NCBI GenBank assembly: GCA_002331625.1
Contig: DCZN01000083.1
Location: 34,877-97,152 of the forward strand
Origin: Nitrospira sp. UBA2083
GTDB taxonomy: Bacteria; Nitrospirota; Nitrospiria; Nitrospirales; Nitrospiraceae
Direction of reading: 5' to 3'
DNA: 62,276 bases
Made by a program: the position numbers and the translations under genes. Below the pieces are notes generated by a model that saw nothing but the letters and a program-made list of their open reading frames with translations, did no database searches and was not told where the DNA came from. This document shows, piece after piece, positions 26,862 to 35,787 of the stretch (within the stretch, counting starts at the first letter, position 1; the number at the start of each line of letters is the position of its first letter).

Positions 26862-28199
26862 TTAGGGTTTCGCCATATGCGAACCCAACCCCCTTGGCAC
26901 ACGGGAGTCAGAATACGTTGGAGCCGCACGGAGGCAGGTTTCAATGAACTCCAGACTCCGTGTCAGTGCGCCTTGGTTATTCAACACCGCCTGTTTTGCC
27001 GCCTCTCCGACTCGATGCCGAGCGGCAGGGTGACCGAGCCATTCTTCAAGTGACGCCACAAGGTCCTCCACTCCCGTCACTCGACGACCTCCTCCGGCTT
27101 GGGATAGGAGCGTCGCAACCTCGGCACAATGGTCCGTGTACGGTCCAAAGATGACGGGGGTGCCCCACACCGCTGGTTCTAATAAATTGTGTCCCCCCAC
27201 CGGCACCAGCGTCCCTCCCACAAATGCCACGACCGCTTCTCGATAGGCACGAGCCAGCTCTCCCCTCGTATCCAAAATGACCACACGCGGACCTGATTGC
27301 TTCTCTCGAATCTGACTCCTCCGCTGAACGACAACACCGGCTTCTCGAAGCGCCGCTTCGACTCGTTCCGCACGCTCGATATGGCGCGGTGCCAACATCA
27401 ACACGATGGACGGATAGCGCTCCACGATTTGCCGGTAGGCCGAAACCAATAATTCCTCTTCTCCGGGATGCGTACTGCCGGCGAGGACCAACTGCTCGTG
27501 CGCATCGATCCCGAAGCTTCGGCGAAGCGCTTCATCCGCGCGTATGTCGGGCAGCGGCTGATCAAACTTGATATTGCCGGTTACGTGAACGCTCGTCGGA
27601 TCGGCCCCCAACGCAACAAGCCGGTCTCGATCCCTATCAGATTGCATAAGACAGAGAGTCAACGTCTTCAGCACAGATCGATAGAACGAACGAAGCACGG
27701 GCAAATCCTGACGGCCAAACGACCGTGAAGACAATCGCCCGTTGACCAACACCGAGGGCACGCCGTGCCCCCGTAATGTCCACAGTAAGTTCGGCCATAT
27801 TTCGGTCTCGACAAACACATAGAGCAATGGGCGCAAACGTCGAACCATACCGGCCACGGCCCAGGGAAAATCAAGCGGAGCATACCGATGCTCGGCAATA
27901 CCTGCCAACCGTTGCTCGACTGCCTCGCGTCCGGTTTCGGTGACCGTCGTCACGATGTAGCGAAACTCTGGATGGCGCTCGTGGAGGGCCTTCACCAGCG
28001 GCGCCGCCGCCACCACTTCACCAAGCGATACCGCATGGACCCAAATCAGCCGCTGAGACGATGCATGCTTATTGGAAGCATCGTCGTGCCAGCCCATTCG
28101 CTGGAAAAATCCTGGCCGGCAACGTGGTTTGGCCAGGAGGACGGCCACGATCGCCGGAGCAGCGAAGAGCAGGCCGATATTATAGAGAAGCTTCCACAT
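26862..28199 (-). CDS. waaA: 3-deoxy-D-manno-octulosonic acid (Kdo) transferase
   Basis: Membrane-anchored GT30 that transfers Kdo to lipid IVA. It starts MWKLLYNIGLLFAAPAIVAVLLA, a single anchor helix, followed by RLIWVHAVSLGEVVAAAPLVKAL with the catalytic Glu region, VFVETEIWPNLL and GHNLLEPAVWGTPVIFGPYTDH, all typical of WaaA. ATG 28199 is preferred over the longer frame (28238) since it begins exactly at the anchor helix. Length is about 445 residues, slightly longer than in E. coli. Whether it adds one or two Kdo units cannot be read from the sequence. Confidence 0.94.
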   Translation of the reverse strand: MWKLLYNIGLLFAAPAIVAVLLAKPRCRPGFFQRMGWHDDASNKHASSQRLIWVHAVSLGEVVAAAPLVKALHERHPEFRYIVTTVTETGREAVEQRLAGIAEHRYAPLDFPWAVAGMVRRLRPLLYVFVETEIWPNLLWTLRGHGVPSVLVNGRLSSRSFGRQDLPVLRSFYRSVLKTLTLCLMQSDRDRDRLVALGADPTSVHVTGNIKFDQPLPDIRADEALRRSFGIDAHEQLVLAGSTHPGEEELLVSAYRQIVERYPSIVLMLAPRHIERAERVEAALREAGVVVQRRSQIREKQSGPRVVILDTRGELARAYREAVVAFVGGTLVPVGGHNLLEPAVWGTPVIFGPYTDHCAEVATLLSQAGGGRRVTGVEDLVASLEEWLGHPAARHRVGEAAKQAVLNNQGALTRSLEFIETCLRAAPTYSDSRVPRGLGSHMAKP

Positions 28200-28264
28200 G
28201 AAGACGGAGTGACATGTAGACGATGAACGGTAAAACAATCACCTCATCCCAAAACCTTTTTGTT

Positions 28265-28941
28265 TCACCTCTCACGTTTCACGGTTGCTTCCGCCTGATC
28301 CGTCAGCCGATTGAGGACCGCCTCAAGTTCCAGGCGAGCCTCCTCCAGTGAGGCGTCATCGGCTTCCCGCGAGACCCAGAGCGGATGTCCGTAGAGGAAT
28401 AGACCTTTGGCGAATGGATACGGGACCATGTACCGATCCCAGCTCGCAAAGAGTTTTTTTTTGAGCAGGCAAAAGCCAAGGGCACGATGGGAAGGCCTGT
28501 GGCTTTGGCGAGTTGAATGACTCCGGACTTGGCAATATGACGCGGCCCCTTCGGGCCATCCGGCGTCACCACCACATCCCGGCCGGACCGTCCGAGCTTG
28601 ATCAGCGCCCTCAGCGCACTGGCACCTCCACGCGTACTCGATCCACGAACCGCCTCATGCCCGAACCGGGCAATGATCCGCGCAATAATCTCTCCATCAC
28701 CATGCTGGCTGATTAAGACATGGGCGCCGGTTCCTCGATAACCGAACGGAATCATCAACTGCTGGGCATGCCAGAATGCCAGAATAATGTGACGCCCCTC
28801 CCGATACAACGTATCCACCGCTTCATGGCCATGGGTCTCGTAGCGCATCGAGCGTGCGAGACTCCGAAGTGCAACTGCAGCAACTGGAGGCAGCACAGAA
28901 CACTTCATCCAGCGCGAGCAAGACTTGATAAGGTCAGACAC
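28265..28941 (-). pseudogene. DUF374 lysophospholipid acyltransferase-like gene with a frameshift in an A9 run
   Basis: The N-terminal 160 residues match the DUF374 group of acyltransferases: HIILAFWHAQQLMIPFGY (the HxxxD-like box is altered, as usual in this group), VRGSSTRGGASALRAL and VVVTPDGPKGPRHIAK. The annotated frame then reads off into 52 residues of unrelated sequence ending at 28303. Adding one A to the A9 run (28462-28454) restores a frame reading LFASWDRYMVPYPFAKG and ending at TGA 28267-28265, which matches the family C-terminus and gives about 225 residues. It could be a real mutation, a sequencing error, or transcriptional slippage. It overlaps msbA by 8 bases. A late lipid A acylation role is inferred from the neighbours. 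Confidence 0.8.
28454..28462 (-). other. A9 homopolymer at the frameshift point
   Basis: Nine T on the plus strand read as nine A in the coding strand within the codons for CSKK. The upstream frame fits DUF374 before the run and the -1-base-shifted frame fits after it. Runs of this length are known sites of polymerase slippage and of indel mutation. Confidence 0.85.
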
Positions 28942-30679
28942 TGGTCACATCCTGAAATTGCATGGCGTGCAACCGACGGTAGACGCCTCCCTGACGAAGC
29001 AGTTCATCATGTGAGCCCATTTCAACAATGGCCCCTCGATCTAACACCACGATTCGATCCGCGTTTTGAATGGTCGAGAGCCGATGCGCGATCACCAAGG
29101 TCGTTCGATTCTTCATGAGATTGGCCAAGGCCAACTGTACGATGCGTTCAGACTCAGTGTCGAGTGCCGATGTCGCTTCATCGAGGATCAGCAGCGGTGA
29201 GTCACGAAGAATGGCTCGAGCGATCGCCAACCGTTGCCGCTCACCGCCGGACAGTTTCACTCCGCGCTCCCCGATCATCGTATCGTACCCCTGCGGCAAG
29301 CGGAGAATAAAGTCATGGGCATAGGCCAGCTTCGCCGCCTGTTCGATCTCAGCTTGGCCGGCGCCTGATCTGCCGAAGGCGATGTTGCGTCGAACCGTGT
29401 CATCGAACAAGAACACGTCTTGCGAGACGATCCCGATATGCGCCCGCAGCGAACATAGCTCGTAGGACGTCACGGGGAGACCACCCAGAAGGATGCGTCC
29501 GTCCGTTGGCTCATAAAAACGGGGCAATAAACTGACCAAGCTGGTCTTCCCGCTGCCGCTGCTTCCGACCAGCGCTACCACTTCGCCGGGCTTGATCGTG
29601 AGATCCACATCGGTCAGCGCCGGAGTGGTCTGATTATCATACCGCAAGGAAACGCCCTGAAATTCGATGGCATGGTGGATCCCAACCAACGACACCGTTC
29701 CCTGATTCTGAGACTGCTCGTTCTTGAGGTCCAAGACATCGAATACGCGTTCCGCCGCCGCCAGCGCCTGCTGAATCAAGTTATTCGACCCTGACAACTT
29801 CCGAATCGGAGTATAGGCCATGAACAGCGCGGCCATGAACGAGAAGAACGCGCCGGGCGTCATCATCTCACGGATAACCAAATAGCCTCCGTACCAGATA
29901 ATGGCCGCGACACCGATGACCCCGATGATTTCCATCTGGGAGTGGCCGAGCGACCATACCTGATTGCTTTTCAAGGTGGTCGAAAGCACCTTGCGGTTTC
30001 GTTCCTCGAATCGCTCCGCCTCCGCCTCTTCTCGCCCAAACGCTTTCACCATTCTGATACCGGACAGCATCTCTTGAAGCGTGGATGACAGATCACCCAG
30101 CTGCTCTTGTCCGCTGGTCGCCAGGCGCTTCAGACGTTTGCCCACCCGTACCATGCTCAACGCCGAGAGTGGGATCACAATCAGTGAAAGCCCCGCCAAC
30201 CGCCAATTCTGATACAGGATGACCCCGATCATAGCCAGGAAGGTGAGACCGTTCTGGAAAATGTCTTTGACGACGCTCGACGCGGCGTTGGCCATCATCC
30301 CCACATCATTCACGACCCGAGAAACCAGACGCCCCGATGTGTTGGTATCGTGAAATCCGACTGACAGTCGCATCAGCTGTTGGAATAATTCCTGACGGAT
30401 ATCCGCCACGACTCGATTGCCGACATAGGCCATCAAATATCCCACGCCGTAGCTAAACACCGCTTTCAACGTCGCCACGCCCAAAAGAGCCAGCGGCAAC
30501 ACCAGTAACATCCGTTCGTCTTTCTGGATGAAAATATCGTCCAACACCGGCCGCGCAAGCCAGGCATAGGCTCCGCTGAGGAGTGCCACCAACCCCGAGC
30601 AGACAAAGGCCGCCACAAACCGTGTCCGGTACGGCTTCACATAGCGCATCAGCCGCTTGAATCGCTCTACGCCTGACAT
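28934..30679 (-). CDS. msbA: Lipid A export ABC transporter (MsbA type)
   Basis: A 581-residue half transporter. Residues 1 to about 310 hold six membrane helices. Residues from about 335 hold the ATPase: Walker A LVGSSGSGKTSLVSLL, Q-loop GIVSQDVFLFDD, signature LSGGERQRLAIARAIL, Walker B PLLILDEATSAL, and H-loop VIAHRLSTI. As a homodimer it flips lipid A-core across the inner membrane. Length equals E. coli MsbA. Its position between lpxB and the acyltransferase/waaA genes supports this over a drug exporter. The ATG lies 13 bases inside the end of lpxB. Confidence 0.93.
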   Translation of the reverse strand: MSGVERFKRLMRYVKPYRTRFVAAFVCSGLVALLSGAYAWLARPVLDDIFIQKDERMLLVLPLALLGVATLKAVFSYGVGYLMAYVGNRVVADIRQELFQQLMRLSVGFHDTNTSGRLVSRVVNDVGMMANAASSVVKDIFQNGLTFLAMIGVILYQNWRLAGLSLIVIPLSALSMVRVGKRLKRLATSGQEQLGDLSSTLQEMLSGIRMVKAFGREEAEAERFEERNRKVLSTTLKSNQVWSLGHSQMEIIGVIGVAAIIWYGGYLVIREMMTPGAFFSFMAALFMAYTPIRKLSGSNNLIQQALAAAERVFDVLDLKNEQSQNQGTVSLVGIHHAIEFQGVSLRYDNQTTPALTDVDLTIKPGEVVALVGSSGSGKTSLVSLLPRFYEPTDGRILLGGLPVTSYELCSLRAHIGIVSQDVFLFDDTVRRNIAFGRSGAGQAEIEQAAKLAYAHDFILRLPQGYDTMIGERGVKLSGGERQRLAIARAILRDSPLLILDEATSALDTESERIVQLALANLMKNRTTLVIAHRLSTIQNADRIVVLDRGAIVEMGSHDELLRQGGVYRRLHAMQFQDVTSV

Positions 30680-31797
30680 GCCGCCAAGACCACTTCTGCC
30701 GCTCTGGCTGACGCACCCGGTTCACCGAGCGCGTCTCGTACTTGCGCCAAGTTTCGCTTCATTTCAGCATAGACTGCCGGACTTTCAAGAATGTGCAGCG
30801 CCTCTTCGGAAAGCCGCTGACCGGTGGCCTCGTCCTGGAGCAACTCCGGCACGACCGATCGACCCGCCACTAAATTCACCAACCCAATCCATTTGACCCG
30901 GATAAAGAAACTCGCAATCCAAAATTCCCATGCTGAGATGCGATAGAACAACACCATGGGAGTGCCCACGACGGCGGCTTGCAAGGTGGCGGTACCTGAC
31001 GCCACCAGCACCACATCGGATACGGCCATCACTTCGCTGGCCTGTTCTTTGACCAGCGTGACAGGAACCGAACATTGCTGCAAGAGTGGCTGCAGCAGAT
31101 TATCCTGAATTGAGGAGGCTTGTGCCAAGATAAACTTGGTTTTGGGCTCCCGGTTGGCCAATTTTTCTGCGGCCTCGATCAGGATCGGCAGCAAAACCTG
31201 AACCTCGTGAGTCCGGCTCCCCGGTAACAAGCCGATCACACGTTCATCGTGAGAGAAGCCAAACCGGCTGCGTAGTGCGGCTCGATCGTAGGATTTTTCG
31301 ACGGCATCCAAGATGGGGTGACCAACAAACGTACAGCGCACACCTGCCTTGTCATAGAGAGGTTGTTCAAAAGGCAGAATGACCAGCACCTGATCGACTC
31401 GCTTCTTGATCCAGTACATTCGCCAGGAGCCCCAGGCCCAAATCTGCGGCGCAACATAATACAGGACGCGCAACCCAGCACTCTTGGCAAAATAGGCATA
31501 CCGCAAGTTTAATCCGGGGTTATCGACAAAGATAACCGCATCCCATGGTTCGGATTGAAACAATCGCCGCATGAAGAAAAACCGTCGAACGATGGCCACC
31601 AACGCCAAAGGCCCGACCATACCCATTACATCGAACTGCCCCATCTTGCAGACTAAACGGACACCGGCCGCCTCCATCGCTGCCCCGCCGATCCCCGCGA
31701 GCGAAACCTGAGGGTCCTTGGCCCTGAGCGCCTTAGCGAGATTTGCACCGTGGAGGTCGCCAGACGCTTCACCGGTTACGATCAAGATTCGCGCCAT
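30667..31797 (-). CDS. lpxB: Lipid-A-disaccharide synthase
   Basis: A 376-residue GT19 enzyme joining UDP-2,3-diacylglucosamine and lipid X. The N-terminus ILIVTGEASGDLHGANLAKAL is the LpxB signature, followed by VIFVDNPGLNLRYAYFAK, YYVAPQIWAWGSWR and IGLLPGSRTHEVQ. Length is normal. It is separated from the Gfo/Idh gene by 73 bases and overlaps msbA, so it belongs to the same operon. Confidence 0.96.
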   Translation of the reverse strand: MARILIVTGEASGDLHGANLAKALRAKDPQVSLAGIGGAAMEAAGVRLVCKMGQFDVMGMVGPLALVAIVRRFFFMRRLFQSEPWDAVIFVDNPGLNLRYAYFAKSAGLRVLYYVAPQIWAWGSWRMYWIKKRVDQVLVILPFEQPLYDKAGVRCTFVGHPILDAVEKSYDRAALRSRFGFSHDERVIGLLPGSRTHEVQVLLPILIEAAEKLANREPKTKFILAQASSIQDNLLQPLLQQCSVPVTLVKEQASEVMAVSDVVLVASGTATLQAAVVGTPMVLFYRISAWEFWIASFFIRVKWIGLVNLVAGRSVVPELLQDEATGQRLSEEALHILESPAVYAEMKRNLAQVRDALGEPGASARAAEVVLAACQA

Positions 31798-31870
31798 GTT
31801 GATCTATAGGACGGCAGACTGTGCCCGCGTTCGAGACACGTGGGCGAGCAAGGATTCTATGGGTATCCTG

Positions 31871-32830
31871 TCAGCGATGGTCGTATGCTCGTGGGCGGTT
31901 GCGCACGTTCATGCAGGACAGCACGCGATGCGCCAATTCAAGAACGGCTGCTCCATCTTCGCCAGAGACGACGGGACGAGATCGGTCACGGATGGCCTGG
32001 AGAAACGACTCCAGCTGTAATTTGAGGGGTTCAGCGTCTCCGGCCTGAACCTCTTCTACCGCCATGGTCGGTTTCTGACCAGGCACAACGGATCGTCGAC
32101 TAATGACCCCGTGCCGGGCCTGAAAATCAATCGACACACACCCATCAGCTTGGAACACACGCCATTGTCGCATGGCCTTGGGTGAGATGCGACTTGCCGT
32201 GAGATTGGCGACACATCCCTCTTTAAACTGAATGCGCGCATTGGCGACATCATGGGTCGAAGACAGGAGCACTTCCCCAACCACCGACACCTCCTCCACT
32301 GGGCCAGGATTGCACGCAAGCAGCAGGTCAAGATCATGAATCATGAGGTCGAGAATGACATCGACGTCGGTACCCCGCTCGCTATACATTCCCAATCGAT
32401 GACATTCAAACAGCATCGGCTTCTGCAGATGCGGCCGCATCAACGGCATAATCGGGTTGAACCGCTCACTATGCCCCACTTGCAAGGTACACCCATGACG
32501 TCTGGCCAACCCCACCAGCTCCTGCGCCTCACTCGGCAACACGGCAATCGGCTTCTCGACGAGAACATGCTTTCCTGCCTCGAGACACGTTTTTGCGATG
32601 GCATAGTGCCCGGAAGTCGGCACGGCTACACTGACGACCTCAACGTGTTTCAGAAGCTCCGGCAGCAGACGAAAGGCCTGTGCGCCGTGTTTCTGGGCAA
32701 TGGCCGACGCGCGCGTATAGTCTTGATCCACCACACCGACCAGTGTCGCGTCAGGCGACGAAGCATACAGGCGCGCATGGTGTTGGCCGAGATGCCCGAC
32801 TCCGACGACGCCAGCACGAAGTGTATCCAT
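31871..32830 (-). CDS. Gfo/Idh/MocA family oxidoreductase, possibly GnnA-like
   Basis: A 319-residue NAD(P)-dependent oxidoreductase from ATG 32830; the frame also allows 32869. The Rossmann motif is GVVGVGHLGQHHARLY and the family motif is HVLVEKPIAVL. Substrate-domain segments include VILDLMIHDLDLLL. It sits between lpxI and lpxB. In Acidithiobacillus and Leptospira a Gfo/Idh enzyme (GnnA) beside lpx genes oxidises UDP-GlcNAc at C3, before an aminotransferase (GnnB) makes the diamino sugar for amide-linked lipid A. No aminotransferase is present in the window, so the GnnA role is only a suggestion. Confidence 0.82.
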   Translation of the reverse strand: MDTLRAGVVGVGHLGQHHARLYASSPDATLVGVVDQDYTRASAIAQKHGAQAFRLLPELLKHVEVVSVAVPTSGHYAIAKTCLEAGKHVLVEKPIAVLPSEAQELVGLARRHGCTLQVGHSERFNPIMPLMRPHLQKPMLFECHRLGMYSERGTDVDVILDLMIHDLDLLLACNPGPVEEVSVVGEVLLSSTHDVANARIQFKEGCVANLTASRISPKAMRQWRVFQADGCVSIDFQARHGVISRRSVVPGQKPTMAVEEVQAGDAEPLKLQLESFLQAIRDRSRPVVSGEDGAAVLELAHRVLSCMNVRNRPRAYDHR

Positions 32831-32932
32831 AGGCCTACTGGGTTGAAGGTTGATGCCATCCGGAGTCACACGCCAGCCCAGGTCATCCTCTTCCGCGATC
32901 CACAGATTCTCAGACTCCAGCGATTCGTCCGT

Positions 32933-33790
32933 TCACGGTTTGGATGAGGGTGTTTCTTGCTCTCGTGTGAGTCCGACCACGGAAATTCCAGCGTCCTCCG
33001 CATGCCGAAGAAGAAGGTCTCGATCCAGGACCACGGATCGACCGGCCTCTACGGCAAGCACCGTTGCCTTGACGGATTGCATGACTTCGATCGTTCGAGG
33101 GCCAACGGCCGGCAAATCAAACCGCAGGTCCTGCTGCGGTTTGCATCGCTTCACCACCACCGCCCCGTCCTTCGCCAAGGCCCCACCACGCTTGATCGCC
33201 TCATCAGTGCCTTCGACCGCTTCAACCGCCACAATGGTCCGATCTTTGACGACCACGCATTGGCCGATATCGAGACGACCGGTCTCTTTGGCCACATCCC
33301 ATCCATACCGAATATCGACCCACTCCTTTTTGGTTGGCTGCCGGGATGTCAGTGTCCCTTCTGTGACCAAAATCCCTTCCAGGCCAAATGTCGACTCACA
33401 GATCGTGATGCCGTCCTTTTCGAGTTCTGCAGCCAGTGCTCGTAGAATATCATCGTCTTTCCACAGGACCAACTTCGTGGCCAACGCCAACACGCGAAAA
33501 TCAGGACGTGCATTGCTGTAGATATGCGTCTTCTTGACCCCTCCCAACATCACCACATTTCGCACACCGTCCGCCTTGAAGGCGTTGATCAGCTTGTTGA
33601 GCTGGCCGATCTTCACCCAGTGTATTCGATCGACATACTGTTCGAGTTCCGGCTCCGTTTCGCCTTCGTGGGCCACCGCAAATACTTGAAGACCCATTTT
33701 GCGTGCGTTCTCAGCAAAGATGATCGGAAATCGACCATTCCCGGCGATCACCCCGATTCGACCGTCTATTATGGGCAGGGCCTGAGTCAT
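32933..33790 (-). CDS. lpxI: UDP-2,3-diacylglucosamine pyrophosphatase
   Basis: A DUF1009/LpxI protein, 285 residues. It opens with IGVIAGNGRFPIIFAENARKMG, then LINAFKADGVRNVVMLGGVKKTHIY, and ends with a domain containing IVAVEAVEGTDEAIKRGG and GPRTIEVMQSVKATVLAVEAG, all typical of the family. LpxI hydrolyses UDP-diacylglucosamine to lipid X and replaces LpxH in many bacteria. The neighbours lpxA and lpxB agree. Confidence 0.95.
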   Translation of the reverse strand: MTQALPIIDGRIGVIAGNGRFPIIFAENARKMGLQVFAVAHEGETEPELEQYVDRIHWVKIGQLNKLINAFKADGVRNVVMLGGVKKTHIYSNARPDFRVLALATKLVLWKDDDILRALAAELEKDGITICESTFGLEGILVTEGTLTSRQPTKKEWVDIRYGWDVAKETGRLDIGQCVVVKDRTIVAVEAVEGTDEAIKRGGALAKDGAVVVKRCKPQQDLRFDLPAVGPRTIEVMQSVKATVLAVEAGRSVVLDRDLLLRHAEDAGISVVGLTREQETPSSKP

Positions 33791-33801
33791 CGTGAATGAC
33801 G

Positions 33802-34620
33802 TTACACCTGTTGATCGAATTCACGTTCAAGGTCGGGACTGACAGCTCTCGAGATTCCACGTTTCGTCCCCTCCATAAACGTCAGAATCTTGGCCACATC
33901 CTCCTGTCCCTTGAACTCTTTTTTGGCCAGTTTGATCGCCTCGGCCGTTCGATGACCTGTTCGGAACAGCAGATCAAACGCCTTCCGCAGCGACGCAATA
34001 CGGTCCGCCGAGAAGCCGTGTCGCTGCAAACCGACCGTATTAAGGCCGTACAAATGCGCACGATATCCACCGGCCGCAAACGTGAATGGAGGAATATCCT
34101 GACCAATCGCACAGCACCCGCCGACCATGACGTAGTCTCCGATACGGACAAACTGAAGCACACCGGTCAACCCGCCGATCACGGAATGATCTCCGATCGT
34201 GATATGTCCGGCCAGACTCGCCGCGTTGGCCATGATAATGTGATTGCCGAGCCGGCAATCGTGCGCCACATGCACATATGCCATCAGGATGCCTTTTGAC
34301 CCAAGCGAAGTCACTCCCCCACCTTGGACGGTTCCTCGGTTGATCGTGACGTATTCCCGGATAATGTTGTCATGGCCGATTGTCACCTTGGTCGGCTCCC
34401 CTTTGTAGGCGAGGTGCTGAGGAGGCCCTCCGATGGACGCAAAGGGATGCACCTCGTTCCGCTCTCCAATCTCCGTCCACCCTTCAACATTCACGTGAGA
34501 GAGGAGGCGGCTTCCTTTTCCGATGACCACATGTTCTCCGACGACACAGAACGGCCCGATCTCGACGTCGGCATCGAGCGTGGCCTTGGGATGGACGATC
34601 GCTGATGGATGTATCTTCAC
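33802..34620 (-). CDS. lpxA: UDP-N-acetylglucosamine O-acyltransferase
   Basis: A 272-residue left-handed beta-helix protein with hexapeptide repeats from the N-terminus (IHPSAIVHPKATLDADVEIGPFC). The catalytic His lies in YVHVAHDCRLGNH. The C-terminal helical domain ends in VAKILTFMEGTKRGISRAV. It performs the first step of lipid A synthesis, 3-O-acylation of UDP-GlcNAc, or 3-N-acylation if the substrate is the diamino sugar. The 117-base spacer to fabZ (34621-34737) shows no ORF. Confidence 0.95.
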   Translation of the reverse strand: MKIHPSAIVHPKATLDADVEIGPFCVVGEHVVIGKGSRLLSHVNVEGWTEIGERNEVHPFASIGGPPQHLAYKGEPTKVTIGHDNIIREYVTINRGTVQGGGVTSLGSKGILMAYVHVAHDCRLGNHIIMANAASLAGHITIGDHSVIGGLTGVLQFVRIGDYVMVGGCCAIGQDIPPFTFAAGGYRAHLYGLNTVGLQRHGFSADRIASLRKAFDLLFRTGHRTAEAIKLAKKEFKGQEDVAKILTFMEGTKRGISRAVSPDLEREFDQQV

Positions 34621-34737
34621 ACCTGCCCCCTTTTCGATTCGTCTGCCGTCAACCGCGATCCTTCAACCACGAGGTCCCTGCCGTACATCCACAACCGACC
34701 TTGCAGCAAGACGGGTGACGCAGCCGATGAGTTATGA

Positions 34738-35187
34738 CTATGCTTCCGTCTTTTCTTCCATCACCATCGCGGTCACCACGGCCTCGCACACCACCTCATT
34801 CTCGACGAATGCCTTCCCCTGCATCTTCCAGAACGGTGGACGCTTTTTAAGCACCTCGATCTCAAACCGGAGCTGATCACCCGGAACGACTGGTTTCCGG
34901 AATTTGGCTTCCTCAACCCCCGTCAAATACATGATAGTTTTGCCGACCGTCCCTCCCGACTTAAAGACCAGCACGCCCCCGGCCTGTGCCATAGCCTCAA
35001 TAATCAGCACTCCTGGCATCACCGGACGCCCCGGGAAATGGCCTGGAAAGAACGGCTCATTCACCGTCACATTCTTGATCCCGACAATCCGTTTATGCGG
35101 CTCAAATTCTTTGATTCGATCCACCAGCAGGAAAGGATACCGGTGGGGAAGTAACGCCTGAATCTCAGCCTGCTCAACCGACGCCAT
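34738..35187 (-). CDS. fabZ: 3-hydroxyacyl-ACP dehydratase FabZ
   Basis: A hot-dog fold dehydratase of fatty acid synthesis, 149 residues from ATG 35187. The active-site motifs are LLPHRYPFLLVDRI (catalytic His) and FFPGHFPGRPVMPGVLIIEAMAQAGG (catalytic Glu). The longer open frame from 35244 adds 19 residues without family similarity. FabZ competes with lpxA for hydroxyacyl-ACP, and the clustering with lpxA is usual. lpxD, often found next to it, is absent. Confidence 0.95.
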   Translation of the reverse strand: MASVEQAEIQALLPHRYPFLLVDRIKEFEPHKRIVGIKNVTVNEPFFPGHFPGRPVMPGVLIIEAMAQAGGVLVFKSGGTVGKTIMYLTGVEEAKFRKPVVPGDQLRFEIEVLKKRPPFWKMQGKAFVENEVVCEAVVTAMVMEEKTEA

Positions 35188-35224
35188 TGGCCTGCCTCCT
35201 CTCTGTCCCTGATAGGGATACGGT

Positions 35225-35767
35225 TTAGGGATTCTCCCGATCAAATTCTTTGACGATCAAATCCGTCACATCCAACGCGGGTTGATGATAGAGCACGATA
35301 CGAATCAACGCGTCATTGCCTTTGTCGATGATGGCGGCATACCCTTCTTTCTGCGCCACAGCCTGGGCCGCCACAGCAATCTTCCGCGAGTATTCGACGA
35401 CCATCTCCCGCTGCTTCTGCTGAATCTCACGATTAAACTCTTGAACGCGGTGTTGATACGCTTCCGCTTTGCTCCGCAGCTGCTCTTCCTTCTCTTGCTT
35501 GAGCGCATCAGTGAGTTTCGCGTTCGGATCTTCCAAGGATTGTTGCAATTCCTTGAGTTCCTGCTCATCAGAGCTGATGATCTTTTGCCTGGTCTGGGCG
35601 TACCCCTTCATATCTTCCAACGCCAACTTCCCGGCCTTGGTTCGTTCAATGACCGCCTGTTGATCCATCACCGCCACTTTGCCCGACTCTCCCGCATAGA
35701 GGAGTTCCGTCCACTGGGTGAAGAACAACAACGCACCAAGCACCATCACTTTCGCTAGATTGATCAT
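35225..35767 (-). CDS. skp: OmpH/Skp family periplasmic chaperone
   Basis: A 180-residue protein with an N-terminal signal sequence (MINLAKVMVLGALLFFTQWTELLYAG). It then has the Skp core: VAVMDQQAVIERTKAGKLALEDMKGYAQTRQ and a long Lys/Glu/Gln-rich coiled coil (about residues 50-130). It holds unfolded outer membrane proteins in the periplasm before BamA inserts them. A second OmpH-like protein is encoded just upstream. Confidence 0.92.
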   Translation of the reverse strand: MINLAKVMVLGALLFFTQWTELLYAGESGKVAVMDQQAVIERTKAGKLALEDMKGYAQTRQKIISSDEQELKELQQSLEDPNAKLTDALKQEKEEQLRSKAEAYQHRVQEFNREIQQKQREMVVEYSRKIAVAAQAVAQKEGYAAIIDKGNDALIRIVLYHQPALDVTDLIVKEFDRENP

Positions 35768-35787
35768 GACCTACCTCCCGCACAGAC

